The notes: a model not told the origin generated them from the letters alone. DNA of 64,000 nt from Sphaerimonospora thailandensis (GCF_016863115.1 NZ_BOOG01000030.1:1-64000), one strand, 5' to 3'. Counted from the stretch's first letter, positions 42,094 through 51,686 are shown. Made by a program: numbers and translations.

Positions 42094-44181
42094 TTAAGCG
42101 GCCGCCTCCGAGATCTCCGCCCAGACGGTCTTGCCGTCCGGGGTATAGCGGGTGCCCCACCGCTGGGTGGTCTGGGCCACGAGGAACAGGCCACGCCCGC
42201 GCTCGTCCATCGTGCGGGCGTGGCGCAGGTGGGGGGCCGTGCTGCTGCAGTCGGAGACCTCGCAGCTGAGCGCGGTGTCGCGGATCAGCCGCAGGCCGAT
42301 CGGCCCCGTGGCGTAGCGGATGGCGTTGGTCACCAGTTCGCTGACGACCAACTCGGTGTTGAACGTCAGGTCGTCGAGGTTCCAGGCGGCCAGCTGACGA
42401 GCGGTCATGGTGCGCGCGGTGGCGACGATCGCGGGATCGCAGGGCAGGGTCCAGGTGGCGACGCGGTCGGCTGCCAGGGTGCGGGTGCGGGCCAGGAGCA
42501 GGACGGCGTCGTCGCTGGGGCGGGCGGGCAGCAGGGTGTGCAGAACGTCGCCGCATCTTTCGTCCAGGGGACGGTCCGCGGGGGTGAGCACCCGCTGGAG
42601 CTGCGTGAGGGCGGCGTCCGCACCGCCGGGCCTTCCCGTGAGGAGGCCCTTGGTGTACAGGGCCAGCACGCTGCCGTCGAGAAGATCCAGCTCGGCGGAT
42701 TCGAACGGCGGACCCCCCACCCCCAGGGGCGGCCCGGCCGGAATGTCGAGGATCTCCGCGCCGCCGGCGGGATGAACGAGCACGGGTGGCGGGTGACCCG
42801 CCCGGGCGAACCAACAGTGCCGGGAGATCGGGTCGTACACCGCGTAAATACAGGTCGCGCTCGTCGGGGGTTTTTCGGTTGGGTCCATGGACCCGGCGTC
42901 CTCGTTCTCCAGGCTGAGGACCAGGTCGTCCAGGCGGGCGAGCGTCTCGTCCGGCGCCAGGTCCAGGGCCGCCAGGGTGCGGATCGCGGTGCGCAGGCGG
43001 CCCATGGTCGCGGCCGCGTGGATGCCGCGCCCGGCGACGTCCCCCACCACCAGGCCGACGCGCGCCCCGGACAGCGGGATCACGTCGAACCAGTCGCCGC
43101 CCGCTCCCGCGGAGCGGTAACCGTGGACCACCTCCATCCCGCTGAGGGTGACCGGGTGCGACGGGAGCAGGCTGCGCTGCAGGACGCTGGCGATGGTGTG
43201 TTCCCGCAGGTAGCGCCGGGCGTTCTCCATGCACACCGCACCTCTGTCGGCGAGCCCCGCGGCGAGGGCCAGATCGTCGTCATCGAAGGGGCCTTCTCTT
43301 CGCCACCGGTAGAAGGACACCAGGCCCAGGGCGGCTCCCCTGGCGGCCAGCGGCACCATCATCGCCGAATGGACTCCGCCACCGTGGATCAACTCGGCTC
43401 GAGCGGGATCGTCGGCCGGCCAGCCTGTGTCGTCATCGAGGCGGCGGATGAGTCGCGGCCGCAGGTCGATCAGACTCTGCGCGTGGGGCGTGCCGGCCGG
43501 AAAGCGGCCGACCTCACCGATCGGGGTGAGACTTCGCTCCGTCTCACGTGCCGCCCGGAAGGCCATCCGCCGCAGGGGAAGCCTCTCGTCCACCATCCGG
43601 AGCGACGGCGCCTCACCTCTCAGCGCGGAGTCCAGCACGTCGATCGTCACGACGTCGGCCAGCTCCGGCACCACGACCTCGGCCAGTTCCTCGGCGGTGT
43701 GCGCGATGTCCAGGGTGGTGCCGACCCGCTCGTTGGCCCGGTGGATCAGCTCGAGCCGGGCGCGGGCCCGGGCCCGGTCCGTCACGTCGACGAGTGAGAC
43801 GGCCACGCCCAGCGGCCGTCCGGCGGCGTCGTGCAGCCGGAACGCGGACATCGACACGACATGCTCGGTGCCGGGATCGCTGCGCGGAAAGCCTCTCATC
43901 TCCTGTTCGAAAACCGGCTCGCCCGTGTCCCGCACGCGCTTCATGATCTGTTCGATCGTGGGGAAGTCGAACCCGGGCGCCAGCTCACTCATGGGCTGCC
44001 CCAGCAACTCGGCGGGCGGCACGCCGCGCAACTCGCGCCCGGCGGTGTTGTACTTCACCAGTCGCAGGTCGAGGTCGTGGATGTACAGACTGACGGGAGA
44101 CTGGCTGAACACCATCGCGAGAGTCGCCTGGTCGATGTCGCGATCGCGCTCGCCAGCCCCGTCAGGCGAGACTGCCCCCAT
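42094..44181 (-). CDS. PAS-GAF-SpoIIE phosphatase with C-terminal anti-sigma-type ATPase
   Basis: About 695 residues from the ATG at 44181; in-frame ATGs up to 44247 exist, and none has a good ribosome site. Domains in order: PAS (about 15-130, FSQSPVSLYIHDLDLRLVKY), GAF (about 150-310), PP2C/SpoIIE phosphatase (about 330-550: RSAGAGGDWFDVIPL, VGDVAGRGIHAAA), and a GHKL ATPase (about 560-695: NTELVVSELVTNAIRYA, ERGRGLFLVAQTTQRWG). One would-be phosphatase motif reads YTKGLLTGR where family members usually have YTDGL, so one metal-binding Asp is replaced by Lys. Such fusions regulate sigma factors through STAS proteins. Confidence 0.9.
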   Translation of the reverse strand: MGAVSPDGAGERDRDIDQATLAMVFSQSPVSLYIHDLDLRLVKYNTAGRELRGVPPAELLGQPMSELAPGFDFPTIEQIMKRVRDTGEPVFEQEMRGFPRSDPGTEHVVSMSAFRLHDAAGRPLGVAVSLVDVTDRARARARLELIHRANERVGTTLDIAHTAEELAEVVVPELADVVTIDVLDSALRGEAPSLRMVDERLPLRRMAFRAARETERSLTPIGEVGRFPAGTPHAQSLIDLRPRLIRRLDDDTGWPADDPARAELIHGGGVHSAMMVPLAARGAALGLVSFYRWRREGPFDDDDLALAAGLADRGAVCMENARRYLREHTIASVLQRSLLPSHPVTLSGMEVVHGYRSAGAGGDWFDVIPLSGARVGLVVGDVAGRGIHAAATMGRLRTAIRTLAALDLAPDETLARLDDLVLSLENEDAGSMDPTEKPPTSATCIYAVYDPISRHCWFARAGHPPPVLVHPAGGAEILDIPAGPPLGVGGPPFESAELDLLDGSVLALYTKGLLTGRPGGADAALTQLQRVLTPADRPLDERCGDVLHTLLPARPSDDAVLLLARTRTLAADRVATWTLPCDPAIVATARTMTARQLAAWNLDDLTFNTELVVSELVTNAIRYATGPIGLRLIRDTALSCEVSDCSSTAPHLRHARTMDERGRGLFLVAQTTQRWGTRYTPDGKTVWAEISEAAA

Positions 44182-44250
44182 ACATCGATTATGCGCCATG
44201 TCCATGCCGGGGCTCAGCGGGCGGCGGGCCGTGCGCCTCGCCGGCATTCA

Positions 44251-44745
44251 TCAGGGGAGTACGCCGCGGCCTTCGCGGACCTCGAAGACCAGTTGGGTCT
44301 CGGTCCGGCGCACCACCGGGTAGATGGTCACGTGCTCCAGGATGAGATCGCGGAGGCTCTCGGGGGTCGGCACGGCCACGTGCAGGAGGAAGTCGTCGTC
44401 GCCGCCCACGTGGAGGACGGACAGCACACCCGGCACCATGACCAGCTTGTCGTACAGGCTGCGTACGTGATCACGGTTGTGGCTGCCCAGGCGGACCTTG
44501 ATGATCGCCTGGATGGGGCGACCGAGCGCACCGAGATCGAGCCGGGCCCTGACGCTTTCGACGACGCCCGAGCGCATCAGCGCGCGCACCCGGTACGCAC
44601 ACGTGGACTCGGCGACTCCCGCCCGGGTGGCGAGCGCGGCGTTGGTCATCCGCCCGTCCTCTACCAGTGCGGCGAGGATGGCCAGATCGGTGCCGTCGAG
44701 CGCCACCGGAGCGGGCTGCGGTTTCTTCGGCCGCCGATCGGACAT
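44251..44745 (-). CDS. Lrp/AsnC family transcriptional regulator
   Basis: 164 residues from the ATG at 44745 with GGAGG upstream; an ATG at 44784 would add 13. The N-terminal AsnC-type helix-turn-helix reads LDGTDLAILAALVEDGRMTN then AALATRAGVAESTCAYRVRA. The C-terminal RAM ligand-binding domain includes VPGVLSVLHVGGDDDFLLHV. It is divergent from a PLP transsulfuration enzyme gene, the usual target arrangement, so it probably senses an amino acid such as methionine or cysteine. Confidence 0.92.
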   Translation of the reverse strand: MSDRRPKKPQPAPVALDGTDLAILAALVEDGRMTNAALATRAGVAESTCAYRVRALMRSGVVESVRARLDLGALGRPIQAIIKVRLGSHNRDHVRSLYDKLVMVPGVLSVLHVGGDDDFLLHVAVPTPESLRDLILEHVTIYPVVRRTETQLVFEVREGRGVLP

Positions 44746-44791
44746 ACGCCTCCTCGTCGCTTGATCTTCACTAATTTTGGCCATCTGCCCC

Positions 44792-44831
44792 GGTTTTCAC
44801 AAGAAGCATTGAAAACCACGGTGGATCCACC
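44792..44831. promoter_or_regulatory. two palindromes in the Lrp/transsulfuration divergent promoter
   Basis: GGTTTTCA and TGAAAACC form perfect 8-bp arms 10 bases apart (44792-44817). GGTGGATCCACC is a perfect 12-bp palindrome at 44820-44831, ending 12 bases before the enzyme start. The first is a plausible Lrp operator; the second overlaps the ribosome-binding region. Confidence 0.5.
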
Positions 44832-44843
44832 CATTGTTCGAGC

Positions 44844-46091
44844 ATGATTTCACCTCATCTGCGGCTCGACTCCATCGCGGTTCACGCGGGCCGTGAGGAT
44901 CTCGTGGAACTCGGCGTCCACGCGCTTCCGATCGATCTGTCGTCCACCAACCCGCTGCCGGACATCGAGGCCGGCGGCCTTTCCTACGAGGCGATGGCCG
45001 GCGGAGGCATGCCGTACGCGGAGGGCGGCGCCGTCTACGGGCGCCTGTGGAACCCGACCGTGGCGCGGTTCGAGTCGGCGCTGGCGCGGCTGGAGCACAC
45101 CGAGGCCGCGGTGGCCTTCTCATCGGGGATGGCGGCGATGACCGCGGCGATCCTCGCGACGACCCGGGAGACGGGCCGGGAGATGGGCCGCCGCCACATC
45201 GTGGCGGTCCGGCCCCTCTACGGCGGGACCGATCACCTGCTGGCCTCGGGCGTCCTCGGCGCCGAGGCGACGTTCTGTACGGCCGAAGGCGTCGCCGCGG
45301 CGCTCCGCCCGGACACGGCGCTGGTCATCCTGGAGACGCCCGCCAATCCGACCCTCGAACTGGCCGACATCCGCGCCGTCGTCGAGGCCTCCGAAGGCGT
45401 TCCCGTCCTCGTGGACAACACGTTCGCCACCCCGATCCTGCAGAACCCCGCCGACTTCGGCGCCTCGATGGTCCTGCACAGCGCGACCAAGTACCTCGGC
45501 GGGCACGGCGACGTCATCGCCGGCGTCATCGCCGGCGATCGGGAGTGGGCGGCCGCACTGCGCCGGGTCCGCGCCATCACCGGCGCCCTGCTCCACCCGT
45601 TCGGCGCCTACCTCCTGCACCGCGGGCTCGCCACGCTCCCGATCCGAATACGGACGCAGCAGGCGAACGCCCAGCGCGTCGCCGCCTGGCTGAGCACCCA
45701 CCCCAGCGTCTCCCGGATCCACTATCCGGGAATCTCGGGCGATTCTCGGGGGCTGCTCGGCCGGCAGATGAAGGGAACCGGGGCGATGATCTCGGTCGAC
45801 CTCAGCGGCGGCCTCGATCAGGCCAGGCGCCTCACCTCGGCGGTCCGCCTGTTCACCCACGCGGTGTCCCTGGGCGGGGTCGACTCACTGATCCAGCACC
45901 CCGCCGCGCTGACGCACCGGCCCGTCGTCCAGGAGGCCCGGCCGTCCCCCGGCCTGGTCAGGCTCTCCATCGGACTGGAGGACCCCGAGGACCTGATCGC
46001 CGACCTCGACCAGGCTCTCGGCCAGGCCCTCACCGAGATCCCCGCTCAGGCCCTCACAACCACGCGTCATCCGGCTCCCGCGGCTGGGTGA
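44844..46091 (+). CDS. PLP-dependent transsulfuration enzyme (cystathionine/methionine gamma-lyase family)
   Basis: 415 residues, Cys/Met metabolism PLP family. Seen: VYGRLWNPTVARFESALARL, AVAFSSGMAAMTAAIL, VPVLVDNTFATPILQNP, the Schiff-base Lys in HSATKYLGGHGDVIAGVIAG, and VSLGGVDSLIQHPAALTH. It could cleave methionine or cystathionine or act as a sulfhydrylase, and sequence alone does not decide. Divergence from an Lrp regulator suggests amino-acid-responsive, probably catabolic, expression. Confidence 0.9.
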   Translation: MISPHLRLDSIAVHAGREDLVELGVHALPIDLSSTNPLPDIEAGGLSYEAMAGGGMPYAEGGAVYGRLWNPTVARFESALARLEHTEAAVAFSSGMAAMTAAILATTRETGREMGRRHIVAVRPLYGGTDHLLASGVLGAEATFCTAEGVAAALRPDTALVILETPANPTLELADIRAVVEASEGVPVLVDNTFATPILQNPADFGASMVLHSATKYLGGHGDVIAGVIAGDREWAAALRRVRAITGALLHPFGAYLLHRGLATLPIRIRTQQANAQRVAAWLSTHPSVSRIHYPGISGDSRGLLGRQMKGTGAMISVDLSGGLDQARRLTSAVRLFTHAVSLGGVDSLIQHPAALTHRPVVQEARPSPGLVRLSIGLEDPEDLIADLDQALGQALTEIPAQALTTTRHPAPAAG

Positions 46092-46110
46092 CCGGAGCCG
46101 CCCGGCGGGC

Positions 46111-46773
46111 TCATCGGCGGCGGCCGGGAACTCTGGCGAGATACCAGTCGGTGAGGTCGACGCTGTCGTCGGCGATGCGGGCATCCACCTCGGACTGGGT
46201 CCGCGGCGCCGCGAGGAGCACGTCGTCGCCCGGCCGCCAGTTGGCCGGGCAGGCGACGCCGTCCCGGTCCGCGGTCTGCAGTGCGTCGACGAGCCTGAGG
46301 ATCTCCGGGACCATCCGGCCCGCGTTCATCGGGTAGTAGAGGATGGCACGGACCACCGACTCCGGGTCGATCACGAACACCGCGCGGACGGCCGCCGTCT
46401 TCGAGGTGTTCGGGTGGAGCATGCCGTACGCCCGGGAGACGCGGGTGTCGATGTCCGCGATGATCGGGAAGGCGATGTCGATGCCGAGTTTGTCCTTGAT
46501 GTTGCGGATCCACGCGAGATGGCTGTGCACCGAGTCGATCGAGTTGCCCAGCAGGGACACGTTCCGGTCGGCGAACTCCTCGGTGAGATCGGCGAAGGCG
46601 GCGAACTCGGTGGTGCACACGGGGGTGAAGTCCGCGGGATGGCTGAAGAGCACCAGCCAGCGCCCGGCGTAGTCGCCGAGCCGGACCGGCCCCTGCGTGC
46701 TCTCGGCCTCGAAGTCCGGAGCGGGGTCGCCGATGAGCGGCAGCCTGGTGCCCTGCTCTGTCACGACATCCAT
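46111..46773 (-). CDS. 1-Cys peroxiredoxin (Prx6 type)
   Basis: 220 residues from the ATG at 46773; GAGGAG lies about 10 bases upstream, and ATGs at 46779 and 46815 are alternatives. The active-site motif is SHPADFTPVCTTE with Cys near residue 53, diagnostic of the Prx6 class. A C-terminal extension includes FVIDPESVVRAILYYPMNAG and the family segment CPANWRPGDDVLL. It reduces hydrogen peroxide and alkyl hydroperoxides. Divergent from an AraC gene and near a catalase, so this is a small oxidative-stress neighbourhood. Confidence 0.94.
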   Translation of the reverse strand: MDVVTEQGTRLPLIGDPAPDFEAESTQGPVRLGDYAGRWLVLFSHPADFTPVCTTEFAAFADLTEEFADRNVSLLGNSIDSVHSHLAWIRNIKDKLGIDIAFPIIADIDTRVSRAYGMLHPNTSKTAAVRAVFVIDPESVVRAILYYPMNAGRMVPEILRLVDALQTADRDGVACPANWRPGDDVLLAAPRTQSEVDARIADDSVDLTDWYLARVPGRRR

Positions 46774-46877
46774 GATCATTATCTCCTCGCCGGAGTGAGT
46801 TTCGTCATAGCTCAAGGCGCATTACTCCCTGCCCTCATTGGGACTCTCCGGTGTTCGGTCGGCCACTCCATCTGAGG

Positions 46878-46890
46878 GACAAGTTTTGTC
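46878..46890. promoter_or_regulatory. short inverted repeat between peroxiredoxin and AraC genes
   Basis: GACAA and TTGTC flank GTT. It lies in the divergent intergenic region and includes a -35-like TTGTCA on the plus strand. It is a possible operator, with weak evidence. Confidence 0.3.
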
Positions 46891-46930
46891 AAGACTCGCG
46901 AGGGCAGGGCGGCTCGGCGACACTGAGCGC

Positions 46931-47818
46931 ATGCCGGAGCAGGAGGCGGGTCAAGGTCGGATGGGCCGAAACCGGACAGGTCGCGAGGAAGCCGTCGTGG
47001 AGTTCGTCCGGCGGCGACCGGCATCCGCACTGCGACCACTGATCGCCTGGTACAGCGGCTACCGCGAGGCGGGCGTGCCGCCTCGGCGGCATCGCGGCCT
47101 GCCCTCGCCGTACCTGACCATGATCATTACGCTGCACGACCCGCTCGTGATCACCGCGCACCCGGACCCACGAACCCCGTCCGGGACGTACGACACGCTG
47201 GTCGGCGGGCTGCACACGACACCGGCGTTGATCACACACGACGGGCGGCAGTCCGGCGTTCAGATCGCCTTGACGCCGCTGGGCGCGCGGGCGCTGCTCG
47301 GCCTGCCCGCCGGCGAGCTTTCCGGCCTGGATCTGGACGGCGCCGACGTGCTCGGCCGGCTGGCGGCGGAGCTCCGTGAGCGGCTCCTGGAGACCGGCGG
47401 GTGGGCCGAGCGGTTCACGGTGCTCGACCGCGTCCTCGGCGGAGTCCTCGCCGCCACCGTACGGCCCGGCTCTCCCGCACCGGAGGTCGCACACGCCTGG
47501 CGTCTGCTGCTCGCCGCCGACGGCGACACGAGCGTGGCCGATCTGGCCGAGCAGGTGGGCTGGAGCACCAGGCATCTGAGCCAGCGGTTCCGCACGGAGA
47601 TCGGCCTCGGCCCGAAGGAGGCGGCCCGGGTGGTGCGCTTCGACCGCGCGCGGTGGATGATGCGGCGCTCGGCGGAGAGCGACGACCAGCACACCCTGGC
47701 CGAGATCGCGGCGGCCTGCGGCTACTACGATCAGGCCCACCTGGCGCGCGAGTTCGGCGCTTTCGCAGGGTGTCCGCCGAGCCAGTGGCTGGCCGAGGAG
47801 TTCGGGCAGCCGCACTGA
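46931..47818 (+). CDS. AraC family transcriptional regulator
   Basis: 295 residues from the ATG at 46931 (MPEQEAGQGRMGRN); no clear ribosome site, and later starts are possible. The N-terminal ligand-like domain (about 20-170) includes RRPASALRPLIAWYSGYREA and LTPLGARALLGLPAGELSGL. The C-terminal AraC double helix-turn-helix (about 195-290) includes VADLAEQVGWSTRHLSQRFR and EIAAACGYYDQAHLAREFGA. It is followed 85 bases downstream by a glyoxalase-fold gene, a common pairing in which the regulator controls the enzyme. Confidence 0.9.
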   Translation: MPEQEAGQGRMGRNRTGREEAVVEFVRRRPASALRPLIAWYSGYREAGVPPRRHRGLPSPYLTMIITLHDPLVITAHPDPRTPSGTYDTLVGGLHTTPALITHDGRQSGVQIALTPLGARALLGLPAGELSGLDLDGADVLGRLAAELRERLLETGGWAERFTVLDRVLGGVLAATVRPGSPAPEVAHAWRLLLAADGDTSVADLAEQVGWSTRHLSQRFRTEIGLGPKEAARVVRFDRARWMMRRSAESDDQHTLAEIAAACGYYDQAHLAREFGAFAGCPPSQWLAEEFGQPH

Positions 47819-47902
47819 CCGGTCACGGGCTGGAGCGCTACGAACGGGGAAGTTCCGAAACGTCCAAGCCGCGGCGGGGGAACCGGCGGCAGACTCGGAC
47901 CC

Positions 47903-48367
47903 ATGACCGAGACCACAGGCACCACGCACGGCACCACACCGGACACCACGCACGGCGCCACACCGGACACCACGCCGCCTCCCCAGGTCTGGCCGACCCT
48001 GCGGGCCCGCGACGCCCGGGCGCTGATCCGCTTCCTCGTCGACGCGTTCGGTTTCGAGGAGACCGCGGTCTACGGCGACGGCGACCGGGTGGAGCACGCC
48101 CAGCTCTCCTGGCCGCCCGGCGGCGGCATCATGCTCGGCTCCGTCCGCGATGCCGCGGACGACAAGTGGGCGCTGCGGCCCGGCACCTTCGGCGCGTACG
48201 TCGTCACCGACGACCCCGCCGGCCTCTTCGCCAGGGCGACCGCCGCGGGGGCGCTGGTCGTCAGCGAGCCGGAGGACAAGGGCTACGGCTCCCGCGAGTT
48301 CGTGGTCCGCGACCCCGAGGGCAACCACTGGTCGTTCGGCACCTACCGCGGCGAGCCGCGCAAATGA
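47903..48367 (+). CDS. glyoxalase/VOC-superfamily protein
   Basis: 154 residues. After a low-complexity Thr/His/Pro N-terminus made by a 24-bp repeat (HGTTPDTT, HGATPDTT), the VOC fold runs from about residue 28: VWPTLRARDARALIRFLVDA, VEHAQLSWPPGGGIMLGSV, YVVTDDPAGLFARATAAGA and VVRDPEGNHWSFGTY. The metal ligands expected of glyoxalase-type enzymes are only partly obvious. Likely a small-molecule-modifying or antibiotic-binding relative. Context: downstream of an AraC regulator. Confidence 0.85.
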   Translation: MTETTGTTHGTTPDTTHGATPDTTPPPQVWPTLRARDARALIRFLVDAFGFEETAVYGDGDRVEHAQLSWPPGGGIMLGSVRDAADDKWALRPGTFGAYVVTDDPAGLFARATAAGALVVSEPEDKGYGSREFVVRDPEGNHWSFGTYRGEPRK

Positions 48368-48477
48368 TCAGCGAAGCGCTTCGGAAGCCGGACGCCTGAG
48401 CTGAATAGCCGATCAGAAAACGGATAGGAGGGATGAAACGGACTAATCACCCATAAGCATGAGAGGAACCGGTCCTG

Positions 48478-50136
48478 ATGACGTCAAGCGAGGGGGCACG
48501 ATCTGGGGACGAGCGTCCGGTGCTGACGAACCGCCAGGGGCACCCGGTCTACGACAATCAGAACCAGCGCACGGTCGGACCCCGTGGTCCCGCGACATTG
48601 GAGAACTACCAGTTCCTGGAGAAGATGAGCCACTTCGACCGGGAGCGTGTCCCCGAACGGGTCGTGCACGCGCGCGGCACGACCTCGTTCGGGTTCTTCG
48701 AGACGTACGGCACGTGGGGGGACGAGCCGATCTCCGCCTTCACCCGCGCCGCGCTCCTGCGGGAGACCGGCGGGCGGACCGACGTCGCCGTCCGGTTCTC
48801 CACGGTGATCGGCGGACGCGACTCCTCCGAGAGCGCCCGCGACCCCCGCGGATTCGCGGTGAAGTTCTACACGGAGGACGGCAACTGGGATCTCGTGGGA
48901 AACAACCTCGCGGTGTTCTTCATCCGTGATGCCATCAAGTTTCCCGACCTGATCCATGCGTTCAAGCCCGATCCCGTCACCTTCCGTCAGGAGGCCGGCC
49001 GGATCTTCGACTTCGTCTCGCAGATGCCCGAGAGCCTGCACATGATCGTCAACCTGTTCGGCCCGCGCGGCATCCCGGCCGACTACCGGCACATGCAGGG
49101 CTTCGGCGTCAACACGTACCGGTGGGTCAACGAGCGCGGCGAGACCCGCCTGGTGAAGTACCACTGGATGCCCAGGCAGGGCGTGCGGAGCATGACCGCC
49201 GAGGACGCCGCCCGGGTGCAGGCGCACGACCTGGGGCACGCCACCCGGGACCTGTACGAGGCGATCACGCGGGGCGACTTCCCGGAGTGGGAACTGCTCG
49301 TGCAGGTGATGAGCGACGACGAGCACCCCGAGCTGGACTTCGACCCGCTGGACGACACCAAGGTCTGGCCGGAGAACGACTTCCCCGCCCTGCCCGTCGG
49401 GCGGCTGGTGCTCAACCGGACCGTGAGCGACAACTTCGCGGAGAACGAGCAGATCTCTTTCGGCACCGGGGTGCTCGTCGACGGCCTGGACTTCTCCGAG
49501 GACAAGATGCTGGTCGGGCGGACCTTCTCCTACAGCGACACCCAGCGCTATCGCGTCGGGCCGAACTATCTGCAGCTCCCGGTCAACCAGGCCAGGAACG
49601 CGAAGGTCCGCACGAACCAACGGGACGCGCCGATGGCCTATCACGTGGACCGGGCCGGGGAGAACCCGCACGTCAACTACGAGCCCTCGATCACGGGCGG
49701 ACTGCGGGAGGCGGCGAGTTCCATGCCCGGCGAGTACGGCCCGGTGATCTCCGGGCGGCTCACTCGCAGCCGCATCCCACGCACCAACGACTACAAGCAG
49801 CCGGGCCAGCGTTACCGGCTCATGGAGGAGTGGGAGCGCGACGACCTGGTGGAGAACCTGACCACCGCGCTGTCCGAGTGCGTCCGTCCGGTCGCCGAGC
49901 GCATGGTCTGGCATCTGCTCCTGATCGAGGACGACCTCGGGCTGCGCGTCGGCGAGGGCGTGGGCATCACGCCGGGCGACGTCGGGCGCCTCGACCCGCT
50001 CCCCGGCCAGAACCTGACGGAGGAGGACCGGCTGCGGCTCGCCAACCTCGGCAAGAACGGCCCGCGCGACGTCAGGGGACTCAAGATGACCCACTGCGTC
50101 CCGAACGAGCGGGCGACGACGACCGATAACCGCTAA
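48478..50136 (+). CDS. katA: heme catalase
   Basis: 552 residues, monofunctional catalase; decomposes hydrogen peroxide. The catalytic His lies in [12 protein letters not shown], the Asn in [14 protein letters not shown], and the proximal heme Tyr in [16 protein letters not shown]. The C-terminal extension of about 60 residues is normal for clade 3-like actinobacterial enzymes. GAGAGGA precedes the ATG. It lies close to a Prx6 peroxiredoxin but in a separate transcription unit. Confidence 0.96.
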   Translation: MTSSEGARSGDERPVLTNRQGHPVYDNQNQRTVGPRGPATLENYQFLEKMSHFDRERVPERVVHARGTTSFGFFETYGTWGDEPISAFTRAALLRETGGRTDVAVRFSTVIGGRDSSESARDPRGFAVKFYTEDGNWDLVGNNLAVFFIRDAIKFPDLIHAFKPDPVTFRQEAGRIFDFVSQMPESLHMIVNLFGPRGIPADYRHMQGFGVNTYRWVNERGETRLVKYHWMPRQGVRSMTAEDAARVQAHDLGHATRDLYEAITRGDFPEWELLVQVMSDDEHPELDFDPLDDTKVWPENDFPALPVGRLVLNRTVSDNFAENEQISFGTGVLVDGLDFSEDKMLVGRTFSYSDTQRYRVGPNYLQLPVNQARNAKVRTNQRDAPMAYHVDRAGENPHVNYEPSITGGLREAASSMPGEYGPVISGRLTRSRIPRTNDYKQPGQRYRLMEEWERDDLVENLTTALSECVRPVAERMVWHLLLIEDDLGLRVGEGVGITPGDVGRLDPLPGQNLTEEDRLRLANLGKNGPRDVRGLKMTHCVPNERATTTDNR

Positions 50137-50176
50137 CCTACGCGGGACGGTCGAAGTTGGTGGGGAGTGTGCGATT

Positions 50177-51325
50177 ATGCGCGTTGCTGATGCCTTTCGG
50201 GATGCCTATGGCGATGAACCCACCGGAATCTGGCACGCGCCCGGCAGGGTCAACCTGATCGGCGAGCACACCGACTACAACGACGGCTTCGTCCTGCCGT
50301 TCGCGGTGCCCTGGGGCGTCACGCTGGCGGCCCGCCCGCGTGAGGACGGTGTCGTACGGCTCTCGTCCCGGCAGGCCCCCGGGGATCCGCTGGTCCTCCG
50401 CGATCTCGATGGTGGCCTCGATCGGGCCAGCGGCTGGGCCCGCTACCCGGCCGGGGTGTTCCGGATCATGCGCGGCGACGGCCTCCCGATCGGCGGCGCC
50501 GACATCATGATCGACGGAGATGTCCCGCGCGGGGCCGGGCTGTCGTCCAGCGCCGCACTCGAGGTCGCCACCGCACTCGCCCTGGACGACCTGTACGGCC
50601 TGGGCGTGGCGGAGTCGGACACGGGCCGCATGGAACTGGCCGGGATCGGGCAGCGGGCTGAGAACGTCTTCGTCGGCATGCCCTGCGGGATCATGGATCA
50701 GGCGGCGTCGGCACTCGGCCGGGAGGGCCACGCGCTGTTCCTCGACTGCCGGTCGCTGGCGAGCCGGCCGATCCCGCTCGACCTGGCGGCGCACGGCCTC
50801 CGGCTGCTGATCATCAACACCGGGGTGCACCACGAGCTGGCCGACGGCCGGTACGCCCGGCGCCGCCAGGAGTGCGAGAACGCCGCCAAGCGCCTCGGTG
50901 TGGCCGCGCTGCGGGACGTCACCGACCTCGCCGCCGCGCTCGCCGAGCTGACCGGGGCGGAACGCGCCCGGACCCAGCACGTCGTGACCGAGAACCACCG
51001 GGTCGAGGCGGTGGTCGGGCTGCTGCGTGCGGGAGCCGTACCGGAGATCGGCGCACTGCTGAACGCCTCGCATCTGTCGCTGCGCGACCAGTTCGAGGTG
51101 TCCTGCCCGGAGCTCGACGTGGCCGTGGAGTCGGCGATCAGGGGTGGCGCCAGGGGGGCCAGGATGACCGGCGGCGGCTTCGGCGGGTCCGCCGTCGCGC
51201 TCGTCGCCGAGGGCCGCGTCGACCAGGTCCGGGATCGGGTACGGCAGGCCTACGAGGAGCGCGACTGGGCACCGCCGACGTTCTTCACCGCGACTCCGGC
51301 CGCCGGCGCCCGCCGCCTCGCCTGA
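50177..51325 (+). CDS. galK: galactokinase
   Basis: 382 residues, GHMP kinase; galactose + ATP to galactose 1-phosphate. Signature PGRVNLIGEHTDYNDGFVLP at residue 22, ATP-binding GDVPRGAGLSSSAALEVA, MPCGIMDQAASALGR and the C-terminal GARMTGGGFGGSAVAL are all complete. galT and galE are not adjacent, so the Leloir genes are dispersed. It starts 40 bases after the catalase gene and could be read through from it. Confidence 0.96.
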   Translation: MRVADAFRDAYGDEPTGIWHAPGRVNLIGEHTDYNDGFVLPFAVPWGVTLAARPREDGVVRLSSRQAPGDPLVLRDLDGGLDRASGWARYPAGVFRIMRGDGLPIGGADIMIDGDVPRGAGLSSSAALEVATALALDDLYGLGVAESDTGRMELAGIGQRAENVFVGMPCGIMDQAASALGREGHALFLDCRSLASRPIPLDLAAHGLRLLIINTGVHHELADGRYARRRQECENAAKRLGVAALRDVTDLAAALAELTGAERARTQHVVTENHRVEAVVGLLRAGAVPEIGALLNASHLSLRDQFEVSCPELDVAVESAIRGGARGARMTGGGFGGSAVALVAEGRVDQVRDRVRQAYEERDWAPPTFFTATPAAGARRLA

Positions 51326-51409
51326 CCGGGAGCCTCCGGTCGTTCCCTCCCGCTCCGATCCCTTGGCCCGGTCGGCGTGGTGACCGTGAACTTCGGCCGG
51401 AAACGCGAA

Positions 51410-51434
51410 GACCCCCGCCCAGTGGGCGGGGGTC
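51410..51434 (-). terminator. terminator of tRNA-Asn
   Basis: GACCCCCGCCC and GGGCGGGGGTC form an 11-bp perfect stem with a 3-base loop, 6 bases past the 3' end of the tRNA on the minus strand. It may also end galK transcription from the other side. Confidence 0.75.
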
Positions 51435-51439
51435 GCTCG

Positions 51440-51512
51440 CTCCCGCGATAGGACTCGAACCTATAACCTGCCGGTTAACAGCCGGCTGCTCTGCCGGTTG
51501 AGCTACACGGGA
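51440..51512 (-). tRNA. tRNA-Asn (anticodon GTT)
   Basis: 73 bases. Minus-strand acceptor TCCCGTG/CGCGGGA (one G-T pair) with discriminator G, D-arm GCTCAACCGGCAGAGC, anticodon loop CTGTTAA giving GTT, and T-arm ATAGG-TTCGAGT-CCTAT. CCA is not encoded. Confidence 0.96.
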
Positions 51513-51686
51513 CTGCTGTGCGCTGCGTCGACTGGTCTGAAGACCTGTCCGTTCGGGCCTTTCGGCCTTCCCGTGCGGCGCAGAACTAGATTAGCGCACT
51601 CGGGGGGGTGCCTGTCACATTGATTGCTGTTGGATAGTCGCGAGTCCTCGGGGTAGAAGGGCGGCACACGAGCGCGGAGGTGGAGG

